Shown one piece after another: positions 26,584 through 35,708 of a stretch of DNA of 64,000 nucleotides (position 1 is its first letter; the number at the start of each line of letters is the position of its first letter). The position numbers and the translations under genes are program-made. The DNA is from Methylobacterium hispanicum (GTDB taxonomy: Bacteria > Pseudomonadota > Alphaproteobacteria > Rhizobiales > Beijerinckiaceae), in contig NZ_BPQO01000006.1 in NCBI RefSeq assembly GCF_022179285.1, positions 186,001-250,000 of the forward strand, in the 5' to 3' direction. The notes beneath the pieces were generated by a model. The model was not told the origin of the DNA. It did no database searches and was given only the letters and a program-made list of their open reading frames with translations.

Positions 26584-26982
26584 ATGGATATCGCCGTCGA
26601 CAAGGTCAGCGAGATGATCGTTCGGCTCAGGGCCGTCGAGGTGAAGGAGGGGCCGACCGACCCGGATTCGGGCTCGAACCCGATCGACGACGGCGCGACG
26701 GACGTGCTCGTCGGCGGCACCGACGACCAGACGGAGCGCGAGATCCGCGACGTGATCGCCAGCCTCAACGACGACGAGCGGGCCGACCTCCTGGCGCTGC
26801 TCTACGTCGGCCGCGGGGACATGGAGCCCGAGGAGTGGGCCGACGCGGTGCGCTTCGCCCGCGAGCGGGAGGCCGCGGGAGAGGGCGCCGCGCGCGAGCT
26901 GCTCGGCGTGCCCAACGCCAGCGACCTGCTGTCCGAGGGCCTCGACCGGCTCGGCATCACGCCGGACCTGCCGCAGGATTGA
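26584..26982 (+). CDS. DUF3775 domain protein
   Basis: Acidic cytoplasmic protein of 132 residues. The whole chain matches the DUF3775 layout: an N-terminal strand-helix ISVDK-like start (here IAVDKVSEMIVRLR), the PDSGSNPIDDGATDVL segment, a helix ending in LNDDERADLLALLYVGRG and a C-terminal ARELLGVPNASDLLSEGLDRLG. Family function is unknown. The ATG at 26584 fits the family start; long upstream in-frame sequence is not protein-like. It is a single gene between divergent and convergent neighbours. Recognition of the family is from memory of its pattern. Confidence 0.8.
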   Translation: MDIAVDKVSEMIVRLRAVEVKEGPTDPDSGSNPIDDGATDVLVGGTDDQTEREIRDVIASLNDDERADLLALLYVGRGDMEPEEWADAVRFAREREAAGEGAARELLGVPNASDLLSEGLDRLGITPDLPQD

Positions 26983-27022
26983 GGCCCGCATCCGGGATGG
27001 ATGAACCCGGAACCGCTCCCGC

Positions 27023-27877
27023 TCAGCCCTCTCGCAGGAAGGCGATCAGCGCCGCGTTCACCGCCTCCGGCTCCTCGTGCTGGAGCCAGTGGGTCGCCTC
27101 CGGGAACCAGCGGATGCGGCCCTGCTCGCAAAGCGCGAGGCTCGCCTCGGCAAGGCCCGCCTGCAGGGCGTGGTCGCGCCGGCCCCACAGGATCAGGGTC
27201 GGGGCGCGCACCCGCGGGGCGGGGCGCCGGGGCAGGCGGAGCGCCCTGTACCAGTCGAGCATCGCCGTCATGGCGCCGGGCCGGGCCCAGGCCTCGGCGT
27301 AGCGGTCGAGGTCTGCCGGCGTGAAGGCGCCCGGCCGGGCGGTGTCGGCCAGCGCTCGCCGCAGCACCGCGCCGCGGTCGGCGAGGAGCCGCCGCTCGGG
27401 CAGGCGCGGGATCTGGAACAGGGCGACGTAGAGGCTGCGCAGCCACTGCCCGGGATGGCGCCGGGCATAGGACGCGACGATGCCCGGATGGGGCGCGTTG
27501 AGGATCGCCAGCCGCTCGACCCGGTCGGGATGGAGGCTCGCCACCCACCACGCGACGAGGCCGCCCCAATCGTGCCCGACGAGGCGGAAGCGGGCATGGC
27601 CCAGCGCCTGGCCGAGCGCCACGACGTCGCCGGCGAGCCGGTCGAGATGGTAGGCCGCGATGCCCCCGGGCCGGGAACTCAGGTTGTAGCCGCGCTGGTC
27701 CGGCACCGCGAGGCGGAAGCCGGCCTCCGACAGCGGTCCGATCTGGTGGCGCCAGCCGTACCAGAACTCCGGAAAGCCGTGCAGCAGGATCACCGGCGGC
27801 CCGTCCGGGGGGCCGGCCTCGGCGAGGTGGAGGCGCGCGCCGGCCACATCGACTGTCCGGAAACCGGGCTCCACCAT
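27023..27877 (-). CDS. Alpha/beta hydrolase, epoxide hydrolase/dehalogenase type
   Basis: Cytoplasmic hydrolase of 284 residues. The oxyanion motif HGFPEFWYGW is that of epoxide hydrolases and fluoroacetate dehalogenases. The nucleophile is Asp in VGHDWGG, which separates it from Ser esterases. The acid is probably in WGRRDHAL, and the catalytic His is in ATHWLQHEEPE near the C-terminus. A lid region rich in Arg/Leu lies at about 130-210. It begins 10 bases after a HWE sensor kinase gene and may be co-transcribed with it. Substrate is unknown; an epoxide or halogenated acid is likely. Confidence 0.85.
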   Translation of the reverse strand: MVEPGFRTVDVAGARLHLAEAGPPDGPPVILLHGFPEFWYGWRHQIGPLSEAGFRLAVPDQRGYNLSSRPGGIAAYHLDRLAGDVVALGQALGHARFRLVGHDWGGLVAWWVASLHPDRVERLAILNAPHPGIVASYARRHPGQWLRSLYVALFQIPRLPERRLLADRGAVLRRALADTARPGAFTPADLDRYAEAWARPGAMTAMLDWYRALRLPRRPAPRVRAPTLILWGRRDHALQAGLAEASLALCEQGRIRWFPEATHWLQHEEPEAVNAALIAFLREG

Positions 27878-27887
27878 CGCGGCCTCC

Positions 27888-30107
27888 TCAGCCCGGCATC
27901 GGAAGCGGCGCGATGCGGGGCGGCGTGGTCGCGCCGGCCTTGCGCTCCAGCAGGCTCGGCGGCGGCACCGGCGCCGCGATCGTGCAGACGACGCCCCCCG
28001 GCTCGTAGGCGAGCTGGACCTCGCCGGCGAGTTCGCGCGCGAGGCCCCGCTCGATCAGGCGCGAGCCGAACCCGGTGCGGGTCGGCTTGGCGACGGGCGG
28101 GCCGCCGCTCTCCGACCAGCGCAGCGTCAGGCGGGTCTCGGGCCCGCGCGCGACCGACCACGCGATGGCGACGCGGCCGCTCTCGTTCGAGAGCGCGCCG
28201 TACTTCACCGCGTTGGTGCCGAGTTCGTGCAACGCCATAGCGATCGAGAGCGCGACCCGCGGCGGCAGGCGCAAGGGGGGGCCTTCCACGTCGAAGCGCG
28301 AGCGGCCGGGCTCGCTCGCGTCGAGCGGGCGGATCGCGTCGGCCACCACGGTGCCGAGTTCCGCACCCTCCCAGCTCTCGCGGGTGAGCACGTCGTGGAC
28401 GCGGGCGAGCGCCAGCAGGCGCGCCTCGAAGGCCGCGCGCGCCGCGTCCGCCGCCGGGCCGTCGAGGCCGCGCAGCGACTGGCTGGCGATCGACTGCACC
28501 GTGGCGAGCGTGTTCTTCACCCGGTGGTTCAGCTCGTGGATCAGGAGCAGCAGGTGCTCCTCGGCGAGCTTGGCGTCGGTGATGTCCACGTTGCAGCCGG
28601 TATAGCCGAGGAAGCGGCCGGCATCGTCGAGGCGCGGCACGCCCTCGCAGCGCAGCCAGCGCGTCGCCCCGTGCCGGTCGATCACCCGCATCTCGGTCCG
28701 GAAGGTCTGGCGCGCCGCGAAGGCGTCCGAGAAGGCGCCCGAGAAGGCCTCGAGGTCGTCCGGGTGGACGATGCGGTGCCAGCCCGAATTCGCGAGGTCC
28801 GCCGCCGGGATGCCGAAGAGGTGGTCGAAATGCATGTTGACGAAGCTGACCTCGGCGGTCTCGTCCGTCATCCAGATCAGGGCCGGGGCGGAATCGGCCA
28901 TGTGGCGGAAGCGCGCCTCGCTCTCGCGCAGGGCCGAGAGGCCGCGCCGGGTCTCGTCGAGGGCGCGGTCGCGCTCCGCCTCGCGGGTGCGCAGGCGGAG
29001 AGAGGCGTCCGACAGCACATCGCCGAGCCGCCGGATCTCGTGCACCGGCGAGGCGATGCGGGGGATGGCCTGTCCCCGCGACAGGGCCGGGCCGGAGGCC
29101 GCGAGCTGGCGCAGCGGCCGCGAGACCCGCGACCACAGGTTCACCGCGAGCAGCGAGGAGGTGGCGAGCACGAGGAGCCCGAAGCCGCCGAAGGCCCAGG
29201 TCCAGCGGCGGGTGCGCGCATCCACCAGGGTCTTGGGGATGCTGGCCCCGACGGTCCAGCCGGTGAGCCGCGAGCGCGCCTCCACCACCATGACCGGCCG
29301 GTGCTGGCGGTCCTTGCCCTCCCAGACGCCGGGTGTCTCGCTCTGGACCTGGCGGAGCGTGGCGAGGCGCTGGCGCCCCACCACGGCGGCCGGATCGGGC
29401 AGGCGGGCGAGCACGCGCTGGTCGCGGTCGGAGATGCCGGTGGTCCAGCCCTCGACCACCTCGCGGGCGAGGATCCCCTGGAGGCGGGCGAGCGGCGCCC
29501 GGAAGCCGAGGATGTAGGCGACCTCGCCCTCGACCTGCACCGGCACCGCCACGGCGTAGCCCGCCTGGTCGGGGCTTGGCCCGGCGAGATAGCCCGAGAC
29601 CATCGCGCGCTGGCTGCCGCTGGCGACCTCGGCGTCGAAGGGCATCGGGGTCACCGGCAGCGGCGCGCCGCGCTTGACCCCCGTGTTGACGAGCTGCTGC
29701 CCGTCCGGCCGGCGCAGGACGATGTCGAGCTCGATCGCGTCGCGCACGAGGCGCGCCTGCGCGTCGAAGGCCTCGAAGTCGCCGGCCTTGAGCCGCGGGG
29801 AGGTGGCGAGCGTCTGCAGAACGGAGACCAGCCCGGCGGTGTCGCGATCGACCGAGAGGGCGATGCCGCGCACGTTCTCGCGGGCGTCCTGCTCGAAGCG
29901 GGCGCGCTCGGCGGCGGCGTAGCGCATCAGCAGGATCGCGGTGAACAGGAGGCCGGGACCGATCAGCGCCACCACCAGCGCCACCAGGTAGAACTGGGTC
30001 GAGAAGCCGTTGCGGCCGAGCCGCCCGAGCCAGGCCCTGCGCGCCGGAATCGTCTGCGCGGACGGGTCCGCGGGCGTCTGCGGGTGCGGGTCGGTCTCCG
30101 GGCTCAC
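27888..30107 (-). CDS. HWE-family sensor histidine kinase with PAS domain
   Basis: Membrane sensor kinase of 739 residues, GTG start. Helix 1 is at about 32-55, a periplasmic dCache-like region at 60-290, helix 2 at about 300-322 (AFGGFGLLVLATSSLLAVNLW). HAMP-like and PAS (FRHMADSAPALIWMTDETAEVSF) regions follow, then a PAC segment with LGYTGCNVDITD. The phosphoacceptor His is in LIHELNHRVKNTLATVQSIA, the HWE/HisKA_2 form, and the ATPase domain has ALHELGTNAVKYGALS. No response regulator is next to it, so the partner is encoded elsewhere. Such kinases often act in light or general stress responses; the signal is not known. Confidence 0.88.
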   Translation of the reverse strand: MSPETDPHPQTPADPSAQTIPARRAWLGRLGRNGFSTQFYLVALVVALIGPGLLFTAILLMRYAAAERARFEQDARENVRGIALSVDRDTAGLVSVLQTLATSPRLKAGDFEAFDAQARLVRDAIELDIVLRRPDGQQLVNTGVKRGAPLPVTPMPFDAEVASGSQRAMVSGYLAGPSPDQAGYAVAVPVQVEGEVAYILGFRAPLARLQGILAREVVEGWTTGISDRDQRVLARLPDPAAVVGRQRLATLRQVQSETPGVWEGKDRQHRPVMVVEARSRLTGWTVGASIPKTLVDARTRRWTWAFGGFGLLVLATSSLLAVNLWSRVSRPLRQLAASGPALSRGQAIPRIASPVHEIRRLGDVLSDASLRLRTREAERDRALDETRRGLSALRESEARFRHMADSAPALIWMTDETAEVSFVNMHFDHLFGIPAADLANSGWHRIVHPDDLEAFSGAFSDAFAARQTFRTEMRVIDRHGATRWLRCEGVPRLDDAGRFLGYTGCNVDITDAKLAEEHLLLLIHELNHRVKNTLATVQSIASQSLRGLDGPAADAARAAFEARLLALARVHDVLTRESWEGAELGTVVADAIRPLDASEPGRSRFDVEGPPLRLPPRVALSIAMALHELGTNAVKYGALSNESGRVAIAWSVARGPETRLTLRWSESGGPPVAKPTRTGFGSRLIERGLARELAGEVQLAYEPGGVVCTIAAPVPPPSLLERKAGATTPPRIAPLPMPG

Positions 30108-30193
30108 GCACGCCCCCGCGGGTCACGCCCGCTCTCCGGCGCCGGCATCGATCGGGTTCCGCCCTTGAATCTCATTGCCGGCCCGCCGGTTGG

Positions 30194-30511
30194 TCAGCGG
30201 TCGATATGACCGAGATCGCGGCCCGGGTCGAGGCGGTCGCGCACGCGCTGCTTCAGCGCCTTGACGTCCGGGAAGCCCCCGTCGCGCACGCGCTCCCACA
30301 CGATCTCCCCGCCGACCGCGATGCTGAAGGCGCCTCCGGTCGCCGGGACCAGCGCCACCTCGCCGAGGTCGTCCCGGAAGGTCGAGAGCAGCTCCTGCGC
30401 CATCCAGGCCGCCCGCAGCAGCCAGTTGCAGCGGGTGCAGTAGGTGATGGCGACGCGCGGTCCCGGCGGTCGGGGCTCGGGCGGGGCCGTCGTCGGATCC
30501 TGAGGCTCCAT
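30194..30511 (-). CDS. SelT/SelW/SelH family Rdx protein
   Basis: Thioredoxin-fold protein of 105 residues. The redox motif is C25-T-R-C28 in ITYCTRCNWLLRAAW; the family has Sec or Cys at the second position and this one has Cys. The pattern QELLSTFRDDLGEVALVPATGGAFSIAVGGEIVWERVRDGGFPDVKALKQRVRDRL matches the bacterial SelW-like (Rdx) domain along its length. These proteins are thought to be redox partners with unknown targets. The N-terminal 18 residues are Pro-rich and probably disordered. Start chosen at the ATG where such proteins begin. Confidence 0.85.
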   Translation of the reverse strand: MEPQDPTTAPPEPRPPGPRVAITYCTRCNWLLRAAWMAQELLSTFRDDLGEVALVPATGGAFSIAVGGEIVWERVRDGGFPDVKALKQRVRDRLDPGRDLGHIDR

Positions 30512-30726
30512 CCAGGGACTGCGCCTCGCGACGGACGGATTGTCAACCGTTCGGACATTTCGCCCGCCGCCGTCGCGCGCCCGGGAAACGCGCGGGACGC
30601 GTCCGGGAAGCGTCCGGGAAGCGCACGAGACGCCTTGACGGCACCGCCCGCCGCGCCCTAGAAGGCCGCCATCCGGGCCGCACGGCGGCCCCGGCAGGCC
30701 CCGGGCACACGCCCCGGGCCCGGTAC

Positions 30727-30801
30727 GGACGGTTAGCACAGCGGTAGTGCGTTCCCTTCACACGGGAAAGGTCGCAGGTTCGATCCCTGCACCGTCCACC
30801 A
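30727..30801 (+). tRNA. tRNA-Val (CAC)
   Basis: The acceptor arms GGACGGT and ACCGTCC pair perfectly. The D arm is AGCACAGCGGTAGTGC-like, the anticodon stem TTCCC/GGGAA closes a TTCACAC loop with anticodon CAC, and the T arm GCAGGTTCGATCCCTGC is canonical. The CCA end is encoded at 30799-30801. Total 75 bases. It reads the GTG Val codon. Confidence 0.95.
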
Positions 30802-30981
30802 TATCCTCCCCCGACCCGATCGACACAAAGCGGAAACCGCCGTCCGCTAGAGGCCGCGCCATGAACGCGCCTCACCCCGTCGGACCCGTCCTCCCGCAGG
30901 CCTGCGGCCGCGCGGCACGCTGTTCGGCTCGGCCGTCCCGGTATACCGTGCACCCGATCGGCCGCTGAGAGCCCGAGGATC

Positions 30982-32256
30982 ATGAAGGCTCACGGCGACG
31001 CGCGCGATATCCCACGTCCGCCCCGCAAGGGCCCGTTCCTGCTGGCGGCCGCGCTCGTCCTCGGGCTCGTCGGCTGGGGCGGCTACGGGCACTGGCGCCA
31101 GGCCGAGGCCGCGGCCGAGACCCAGCGCAAGGCGAAGAGCTTCGTGCCGCGCCTGCGCACCGCCGGCGCGCAGCGCACCGAGAAGCCGATGGACCTGACC
31201 CTGCCGGGCGAGACCCAGGCCTATGCCCGCGCGGCGATCGCGGCGCGCGCCACCGGCTACGTCGCCGAGCGGCGGGTCGATCTGGGCTCCCGGGTCAAGG
31301 CGGGCGACGTGCTCCTGCGCATCGCCGCGCCCGACCTCGACCAGCAGCTCGCGCAGGCCGAGGCGCAGGTCGGGCAGATGCGGGCGCAACTCCTCCAGGC
31401 CCGCGCGCAGGTCGATCAGGCCCGCGCCAACGTGAACCTCGCCAACGCCACCAACAGCCGCACCTCGACGCTGGCCACGCAGGGCTGGGCCTCGCGCCAG
31501 ACGGCGGACAACACCCAGGCGAGCGTGCTGAGCCAGACCGCCACCCTCGCCGCCGCCGAGGCGGGCGTGAAGGTCGCGGAGGCGAACCTCAAGGCCCAGG
31601 AGGCGACCGTCGACCGCCTCAAGGCGCTCACCGGCTTCAAGGACGTGGTCGCACCCTTCGACGGGGTGGTGACCACGCGCAGCGTCGAGGTCGGCGACCT
31701 CGTGCGCGCGGACGGGGGCGGCACGCCGCTCCTCAGCATGGACCGGGACGACGTGCTGCGCATCAGCGTGAACGTGCCCCAGAACGCGGCGGTCGGGGTC
31801 AGGCCCGGCGTCGAGGCCGCGATCCGGGTGCCCCAGATCCCGGACCGCACCTTCCGGGGAGTGGTCGAGCGCTCCTCGGTGGCGCTGCTGACCGCCTCCC
31901 GGACGCTGACCACGCAGGTCGACGTACCGAACCCGGACGGGGCGCTCAGGGCCGGCCTCTACGTCTACGTCACCCTGCAGATCCCGCGGACCGAGCCCGG
32001 CGTGACGATCCCGGCCGAGGCGCTGGTGTTCAACCAGCGCGGCACGCAGGTGGCGCTCGCCGGAGAGGACGGACGGGTCGCGTGGCGCAGCGTCCGGGTC
32101 AAGCGCGATTTCGGCCAGACCATCGAGGTCGATCAGGGGCTCGAGGGCCGCGAGCGCGTGGTCCTGAGCCCGCCGGCCGACCTGCGGGACGGCCAGGCCT
32201 ACGAGCGCGGCGACGAGCCGGAGCGCGACCGGCCGATGCAGGCGGCGAACGGGTAG
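30982..32256 (+). CDS. RND efflux membrane fusion (adaptor) protein
   Basis: Periplasmic adaptor of 424 residues. A membrane anchor (about 15-32, FLLAAALVLGLVGWGGYG) is followed by the biotinyl-lipoyl half-motifs (GYVAERRVDLGSRVKAGDVLLRIAAPDL), a long alpha-helical hairpin (QLAQAEAQVGQMRAQLLQAR), then VVAPFDGVVTTRSVEVGDLVRAD and a beta-barrel region ending in RVVLSPPADLRDGQAYERG. Such proteins link an RND inner membrane pump to an outer membrane channel. The pump and channel genes usually follow directly, but the next gene is a convergent FAD oxidoreductase, so this adaptor is orphaned in this locus. Confidence 0.88.
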   Translation: MKAHGDARDIPRPPRKGPFLLAAALVLGLVGWGGYGHWRQAEAAAETQRKAKSFVPRLRTAGAQRTEKPMDLTLPGETQAYARAAIAARATGYVAERRVDLGSRVKAGDVLLRIAAPDLDQQLAQAEAQVGQMRAQLLQARAQVDQARANVNLANATNSRTSTLATQGWASRQTADNTQASVLSQTATLAAAEAGVKVAEANLKAQEATVDRLKALTGFKDVVAPFDGVVTTRSVEVGDLVRADGGGTPLLSMDRDDVLRISVNVPQNAAVGVRPGVEAAIRVPQIPDRTFRGVVERSSVALLTASRTLTTQVDVPNPDGALRAGLYVYVTLQIPRTEPGVTIPAEALVFNQRGTQVALAGEDGRVAWRSVRVKRDFGQTIEVDQGLEGRERVVLSPPADLRDGQAYERGDEPERDRPMQAANG

Positions 32257-32304
32257 GGGACCGGGATCCGGGGCGGGGCGCCCCCGCTGCGGTGATGCGG
32301 CGGG

Positions 32305-33738
32305 TCAGGCGCCGGACGACCCGGTCATCGCGCCCGCGTTCATCAGGCCCTGCGGATCGACGGCCCGCTTCACCGCCTCGATCAGGGCGAGGCGGGCCGG
32401 GTCGCCGTAGCGCGCGAGCAGGCCGCGCTTGAAGCGGCCGATGCCGTACTCCGCGCTGAAACTGCCGCCGAGGTCGATCGCCACCGCGTAGACCGCGTGG
32501 GCGATCCCCGCATCGACCGCCGCGGTGTAGGCGAGCCGGTCGCTTCCCGCCGGCACCATGAGATTGAAGTGGATGTTGCCGTCGCCGACATGGCCGTAGA
32601 ACGACAGGCGCGTCCCCGGCGCCTCGGCCTCCACGAGCGCCCGTGCCCGGTCCAGGAAGCGGGATACGGCGGAGGTCGGGACCGCGATGTCGAGCTTCAC
32701 CGACCCGCCCGCGTGCTTCTCCGCCTCGGGGATCGTCTCGCGGATCGTCCACATCTCGCGCCGCTGCCGCTCCGACTGGGCGAGCACCGCGTCCTCGACA
32801 TGGCCGGCCTCCATCAGCGCCTCCAGGGTCCCCAGGAGGATGTCGTCGAGGGGGATGCGTTCCGAGGAGGCCGAGAGTTCGAGCAGCACCGCGCCGCCGG
32901 GACCGGCCGCGAGCCCGAGTTCGGCGCCGCGCATCTCGGCGACGAGCGCCAGCGACGAGGCTGAGATGAGCTCGAAGGTCGAGGCGAGGTCCGCGGTCTC
33001 CCGGCGCACCAGGGCCGCGATCTCGGGAATGGGCGCGTCGGCCGCGAGCTGCATCCAGGCCGTGGCGCGCCGGGTCTGGGCGGGCCAGAGCTTGAGCACC
33101 ACGCCGGTGACGATGCCGAGCGTGCCCTCGGCCCCGATGAAGAGCTGCTTCAGGTCGTAGCCGATGTTGTTCTTGCGCAAGGTCCGCATGTCGGAGAGGA
33201 GCGACCCGTCCGGCAGCACGACCTCCAGGCCCAGCACGAGGTCGCGCGTCATGCCGTAGCGCAGCACCTGCAAGCCCCCGGCATTGGTGCCGACATTGCC
33301 GCCGAGGCGGCAGCTGCCCTCGGCGCCCAGGCTCAGCGGCAGCAGGCAGCCCCGGGCCTCGGCGGCGGCCTGCGCGTCGGCCAGAATGGTGCCGGCATCG
33401 CAGGCGAGGGTGAAGCCGGTGGCATCGACGTCGCGGACCCGGTTCATCCGCTCCAGGCTCACGACAAGCTGCCCGCGGCCGGGCTCCGGCGTGGCGCCGC
33501 CGACATAGCCGGTGTTGCCGCCCTGGGGCACGAGGCCGAAGCCGAGGCGGCCGGCGAGGCGGACGATCTCCTGGACCTCCCCGGTCGAGCGCGGGCGCAG
33601 GACGCCCGGGGTCTGCCCCCGCATCAGGGCGCGCTGGTCATGGGTGTAGCGGGTCAGGCTGTCGGCATCGGTGACGAGGCCGCCCTCGCCGAGCAGCGCG
33701 CGGAAGGGTTCGAGGCCGGCGGAGGACAGGTCTGGCAT
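32305..33738 (-). CDS. FAD-linked oxidoreductase, D-2-hydroxyacid dehydrogenase type
   Basis: Flavoprotein of 477 residues of the GlcD/vanillyl-alcohol-oxidase family. The FAD-binding segment holds RLGFGLVPQGGNTGYVGGATP (the PxGGNTGxxGG pyrophosphate loop), then LGAEGSCRLGGNVGTNAGGLQVLRYGMTRDLVLGLEVVLPDG. The C-terminal part has SFYGHVGDGNIHFNLMV with the metal/substrate HxGDGNxHxN motif. This pattern fits D-lactate or D-2-hydroxyglutarate dehydrogenase; the exact substrate is unclear. It lies 156 bases downstream of the MaoC gene on the same strand, which may or may not link it to the acyl-chain module. It converges with the orphan adaptor gene. Confidence 0.87.
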   Translation of the reverse strand: MPDLSSAGLEPFRALLGEGGLVTDADSLTRYTHDQRALMRGQTPGVLRPRSTGEVQEIVRLAGRLGFGLVPQGGNTGYVGGATPEPGRGQLVVSLERMNRVRDVDATGFTLACDAGTILADAQAAAEARGCLLPLSLGAEGSCRLGGNVGTNAGGLQVLRYGMTRDLVLGLEVVLPDGSLLSDMRTLRKNNIGYDLKQLFIGAEGTLGIVTGVVLKLWPAQTRRATAWMQLAADAPIPEIAALVRRETADLASTFELISASSLALVAEMRGAELGLAAGPGGAVLLELSASSERIPLDDILLGTLEALMEAGHVEDAVLAQSERQRREMWTIRETIPEAEKHAGGSVKLDIAVPTSAVSRFLDRARALVEAEAPGTRLSFYGHVGDGNIHFNLMVPAGSDRLAYTAAVDAGIAHAVYAVAIDLGGSFSAEYGIGRFKRGLLARYGDPARLALIEAVKRAVDPQGLMNAGAMTGSSGA

Positions 33739-33894
33739 CCGGATGGGGTGGCTCGCGGCAGGTCACGGGCAGGGCCCGCGGGCAGGGCCGGAGGCGGACG
33801 CCCCCGCGCCGACGCCCGGCGGGCACGGCGCGTCACTGTATCGGGTCGGATCCGGGCCGCAACGGCTTCGGCGCGCTCCCGCGCGACGCCGCGC

Positions 33895-34443
33895 TCACGG
33901 GTGCGGCGTCGGCCCGGCGGGCTCCTCGAGCAGGAGCATCAGGGTCAGCTCCGCGGTGAGCGCGCGCGCGCCGCCCTCGGCCTCCACCGTCGCGCCGAGG
34001 CGCAGCGCCGCCTTGCCGCCCGGCAGCGCGCCGACCCCGTTGAGCGTGAAGACCGCGCGCACGCGCGTGCCCGCCCGGACGGGGCTCAGGAAGCGAACCT
34101 TGTCGGCGGCCATGTTGAGCACCGCCCGCACGCACGGGTGGGCCGGCAGGGCCTCGCCCACCGCCCCGCCGAGCATCGACAGGGTGAGGTAGCCGTGCGC
34201 CACCGTCCCGCCGAAGGGCGTCTCGGCCGCGGCCCGCGCCGGATCGACGTGCACGAACTGCCGGTCCCCCGTGGCCTCGGCGAACCGGTCGATCCGGGCC
34301 TGATCGACCAGGGTCCAGGCCGAGGCGCCGACCTCGGTGCCGACCCGGCCGCGGAGGTCGGCGAGGAAGGCCTCGGTGCCGGTCGGCGGGGCCTGCCCGG
34401 CGCTGTCCGGCTCGGGCCGGGGGAGGGTTTGCGCGCGCGTCAT
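33895..34443 (-). CDS. MaoC-family (R)-specific enoyl hydratase
   Basis: Hot-dog-fold dehydratase of 182 residues. The signature is RFAEATGDRQFVHVDPARA followed by FGGTVAHGYLTLSML, where the Asp and His of DRQxxHxD form the catalytic site. A second half RAVLNMAADKVRFLSPVRAGTRVR is also family-typical. An extended N-terminus of about 30 residues (Pro/Ala-rich) and a Pro-rich C-terminal tail are less conserved. It is 74 bases downstream of the ketoacyl synthase gene and probably in one operon with ACP and synthase. It would dehydrate (R)-3-hydroxyacyl groups. This start is the ATG at 34443. Confidence 0.83.
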   Translation of the reverse strand: MTRAQTLPRPEPDSAGQAPPTGTEAFLADLRGRVGTEVGASAWTLVDQARIDRFAEATGDRQFVHVDPARAAAETPFGGTVAHGYLTLSMLGGAVGEALPAHPCVRAVLNMAADKVRFLSPVRAGTRVRAVFTLNGVGALPGGKAALRLGATVEAEGGARALTAELTLMLLLEEPAGPTPHP

Positions 34444-34517
34444 TCCGGATGTCCTTTGGCCGCTATGGCGACCGCCAGCGCCCCGGCAGGCCACCGTTCC
34501 GTCCGGCAGGTGCCCCA

Positions 34518-35708
34518 TCAGATCTGACGCAGCACGAGGCTCGCGTTGAGGCCGCCGAACGCGAACGAGTTCGAGATCGCCGCCGGGATCGGCATGGGGC
34601 GCGCCTCCACCGGGATCGCGTCGATGTCGAGGTCGGGATCGGGATCGGTCAGGCCGGCGGTCGGCGGCGCCAGGGCGTGCGTCATCGCCAGCACGGTCGC
34701 GACGGCCTCCAGCCCGCCGGCCCCGCCCAGCGCGTGGCCCGTCACCGCCTTCGTCGAGGAGACCGGGGGCGGGGCGCTGCCGAAGACCGAGCGCAGGGCC
34801 TGGACCTCCGTCAGGTCGTTCGCCCGCGTCCCCGTCCCGTGCGCGTTGACGTAGGCGATGTCGGCCGGTGCGAGGTCGGCCTCGGCCAGGGCCGCGCGCA
34901 TCGCGCGGGCCATGCCGTCCGCCGAGGGGGCGACGATGTCGCCCGCATCCGCGCCCGCGCCGAGGCTCGCCACCGCGACCTGCGGCCTGCACCCGCGCGC
35001 GCGGGCATGCGCCTCGCGCTCCAGGATCACGATGCCGGCGCCCTCCGCGACGACCAGTCCGTCGCGGTCGCGCGAGAACGGGCGGCAGCCCGTGCGGCTC
35101 ATGATCTTCATGGCGTTCCAGGCCATCAGCGTGCCGCGGGAGAGCGGCGCCTCGGTGCCGCCCGTGATCGCCACATCGACGATTCCGGCGCGCACGAGCT
35201 GGGCCGCCACGCCGATCGCCTGCGTGCCCGAGGCGCAGGCGCTCGCCACCACGAAGCACGGCCCCTGCGCCCCGAACGCGATCGAGACCCAGCTCGCCGC
35301 GGAGCTGCCCATCGCCCGCACCACCGAGAACGGGTGCGGCCGCTTGTTCTCCACGAACAGGCGCTCGTACTGGGTGTCGAGGCTGGTGAGGCCGCCGCCG
35401 CCGTTGCCGATCACCACCGCGACGCGCTCGGGGGCCACGGAGCCCGGCGCCAGGCCGGCATCCGCCATGGCCGCGCGCGCGGCCGCGACCGCCAGGAGGG
35501 CGTTGCGGTCGCAGGCGCCGGGCATCGGGATCGGCAGGTCGGAGAAATCCGCGGCGACCGGGATCTCGGCGGCGATGACGCCCGACTCCGGCAGCGCGCG
35601 CGCCGGGGTGAAGACCGGGCGGCCCGCGACGAGGCTCGACCAGAAATCCGCGACGGTGAGACCGCAGGGGGCCGCGACGCCCAGGCCGGAGACGACGACG
35701 GCACTCAC
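34518..35708 (-). CDS. Beta-ketoacyl-ACP synthase II-like (KAS)
   Basis: Condensing enzyme of 396 residues with an intact triad: C158 in SACASGTQA, H290 in NAHGTGT and H325 in STKAVTGHALGGAGG, with K320. It resembles FabF and the NodE-type specialised synthases. The start is GTG at 35708, overlapping the ACP stop by 4 bases (GTGA), so translation is probably coupled. A malonyl-ACP elongation role is expected, on acyl chains carried by the adjacent ACP. It follows the ACP and precedes a MaoC dehydratase. No ketoreductase is in the operon, so that step would need a general FabG. Confidence 0.88.
   Translation of the reverse strand: MSAVVVSGLGVAAPCGLTVADFWSSLVAGRPVFTPARALPESGVIAAEIPVAADFSDLPIPMPGACDRNALLAVAAARAAMADAGLAPGSVAPERVAVVIGNGGGGLTSLDTQYERLFVENKRPHPFSVVRAMGSSAASWVSIAFGAQGPCFVVASACASGTQAIGVAAQLVRAGIVDVAITGGTEAPLSRGTLMAWNAMKIMSRTGCRPFSRDRDGLVVAEGAGIVILEREAHARARGCRPQVAVASLGAGADAGDIVAPSADGMARAMRAALAEADLAPADIAYVNAHGTGTRANDLTEVQALRSVFGSAPPPVSSTKAVTGHALGGAGGLEAVATVLAMTHALAPPTAGLTDPDPDLDIDAIPVEARPMPIPAAISNSFAFGGLNASLVLRQI

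Noticed and set aside
30861-30968. Short frame between tRNA-Val and the RND adaptor gene
   Set aside because: About 35 codons with a weak ribosome site and no recognisable feature; more likely leader sequence of the adaptor gene.
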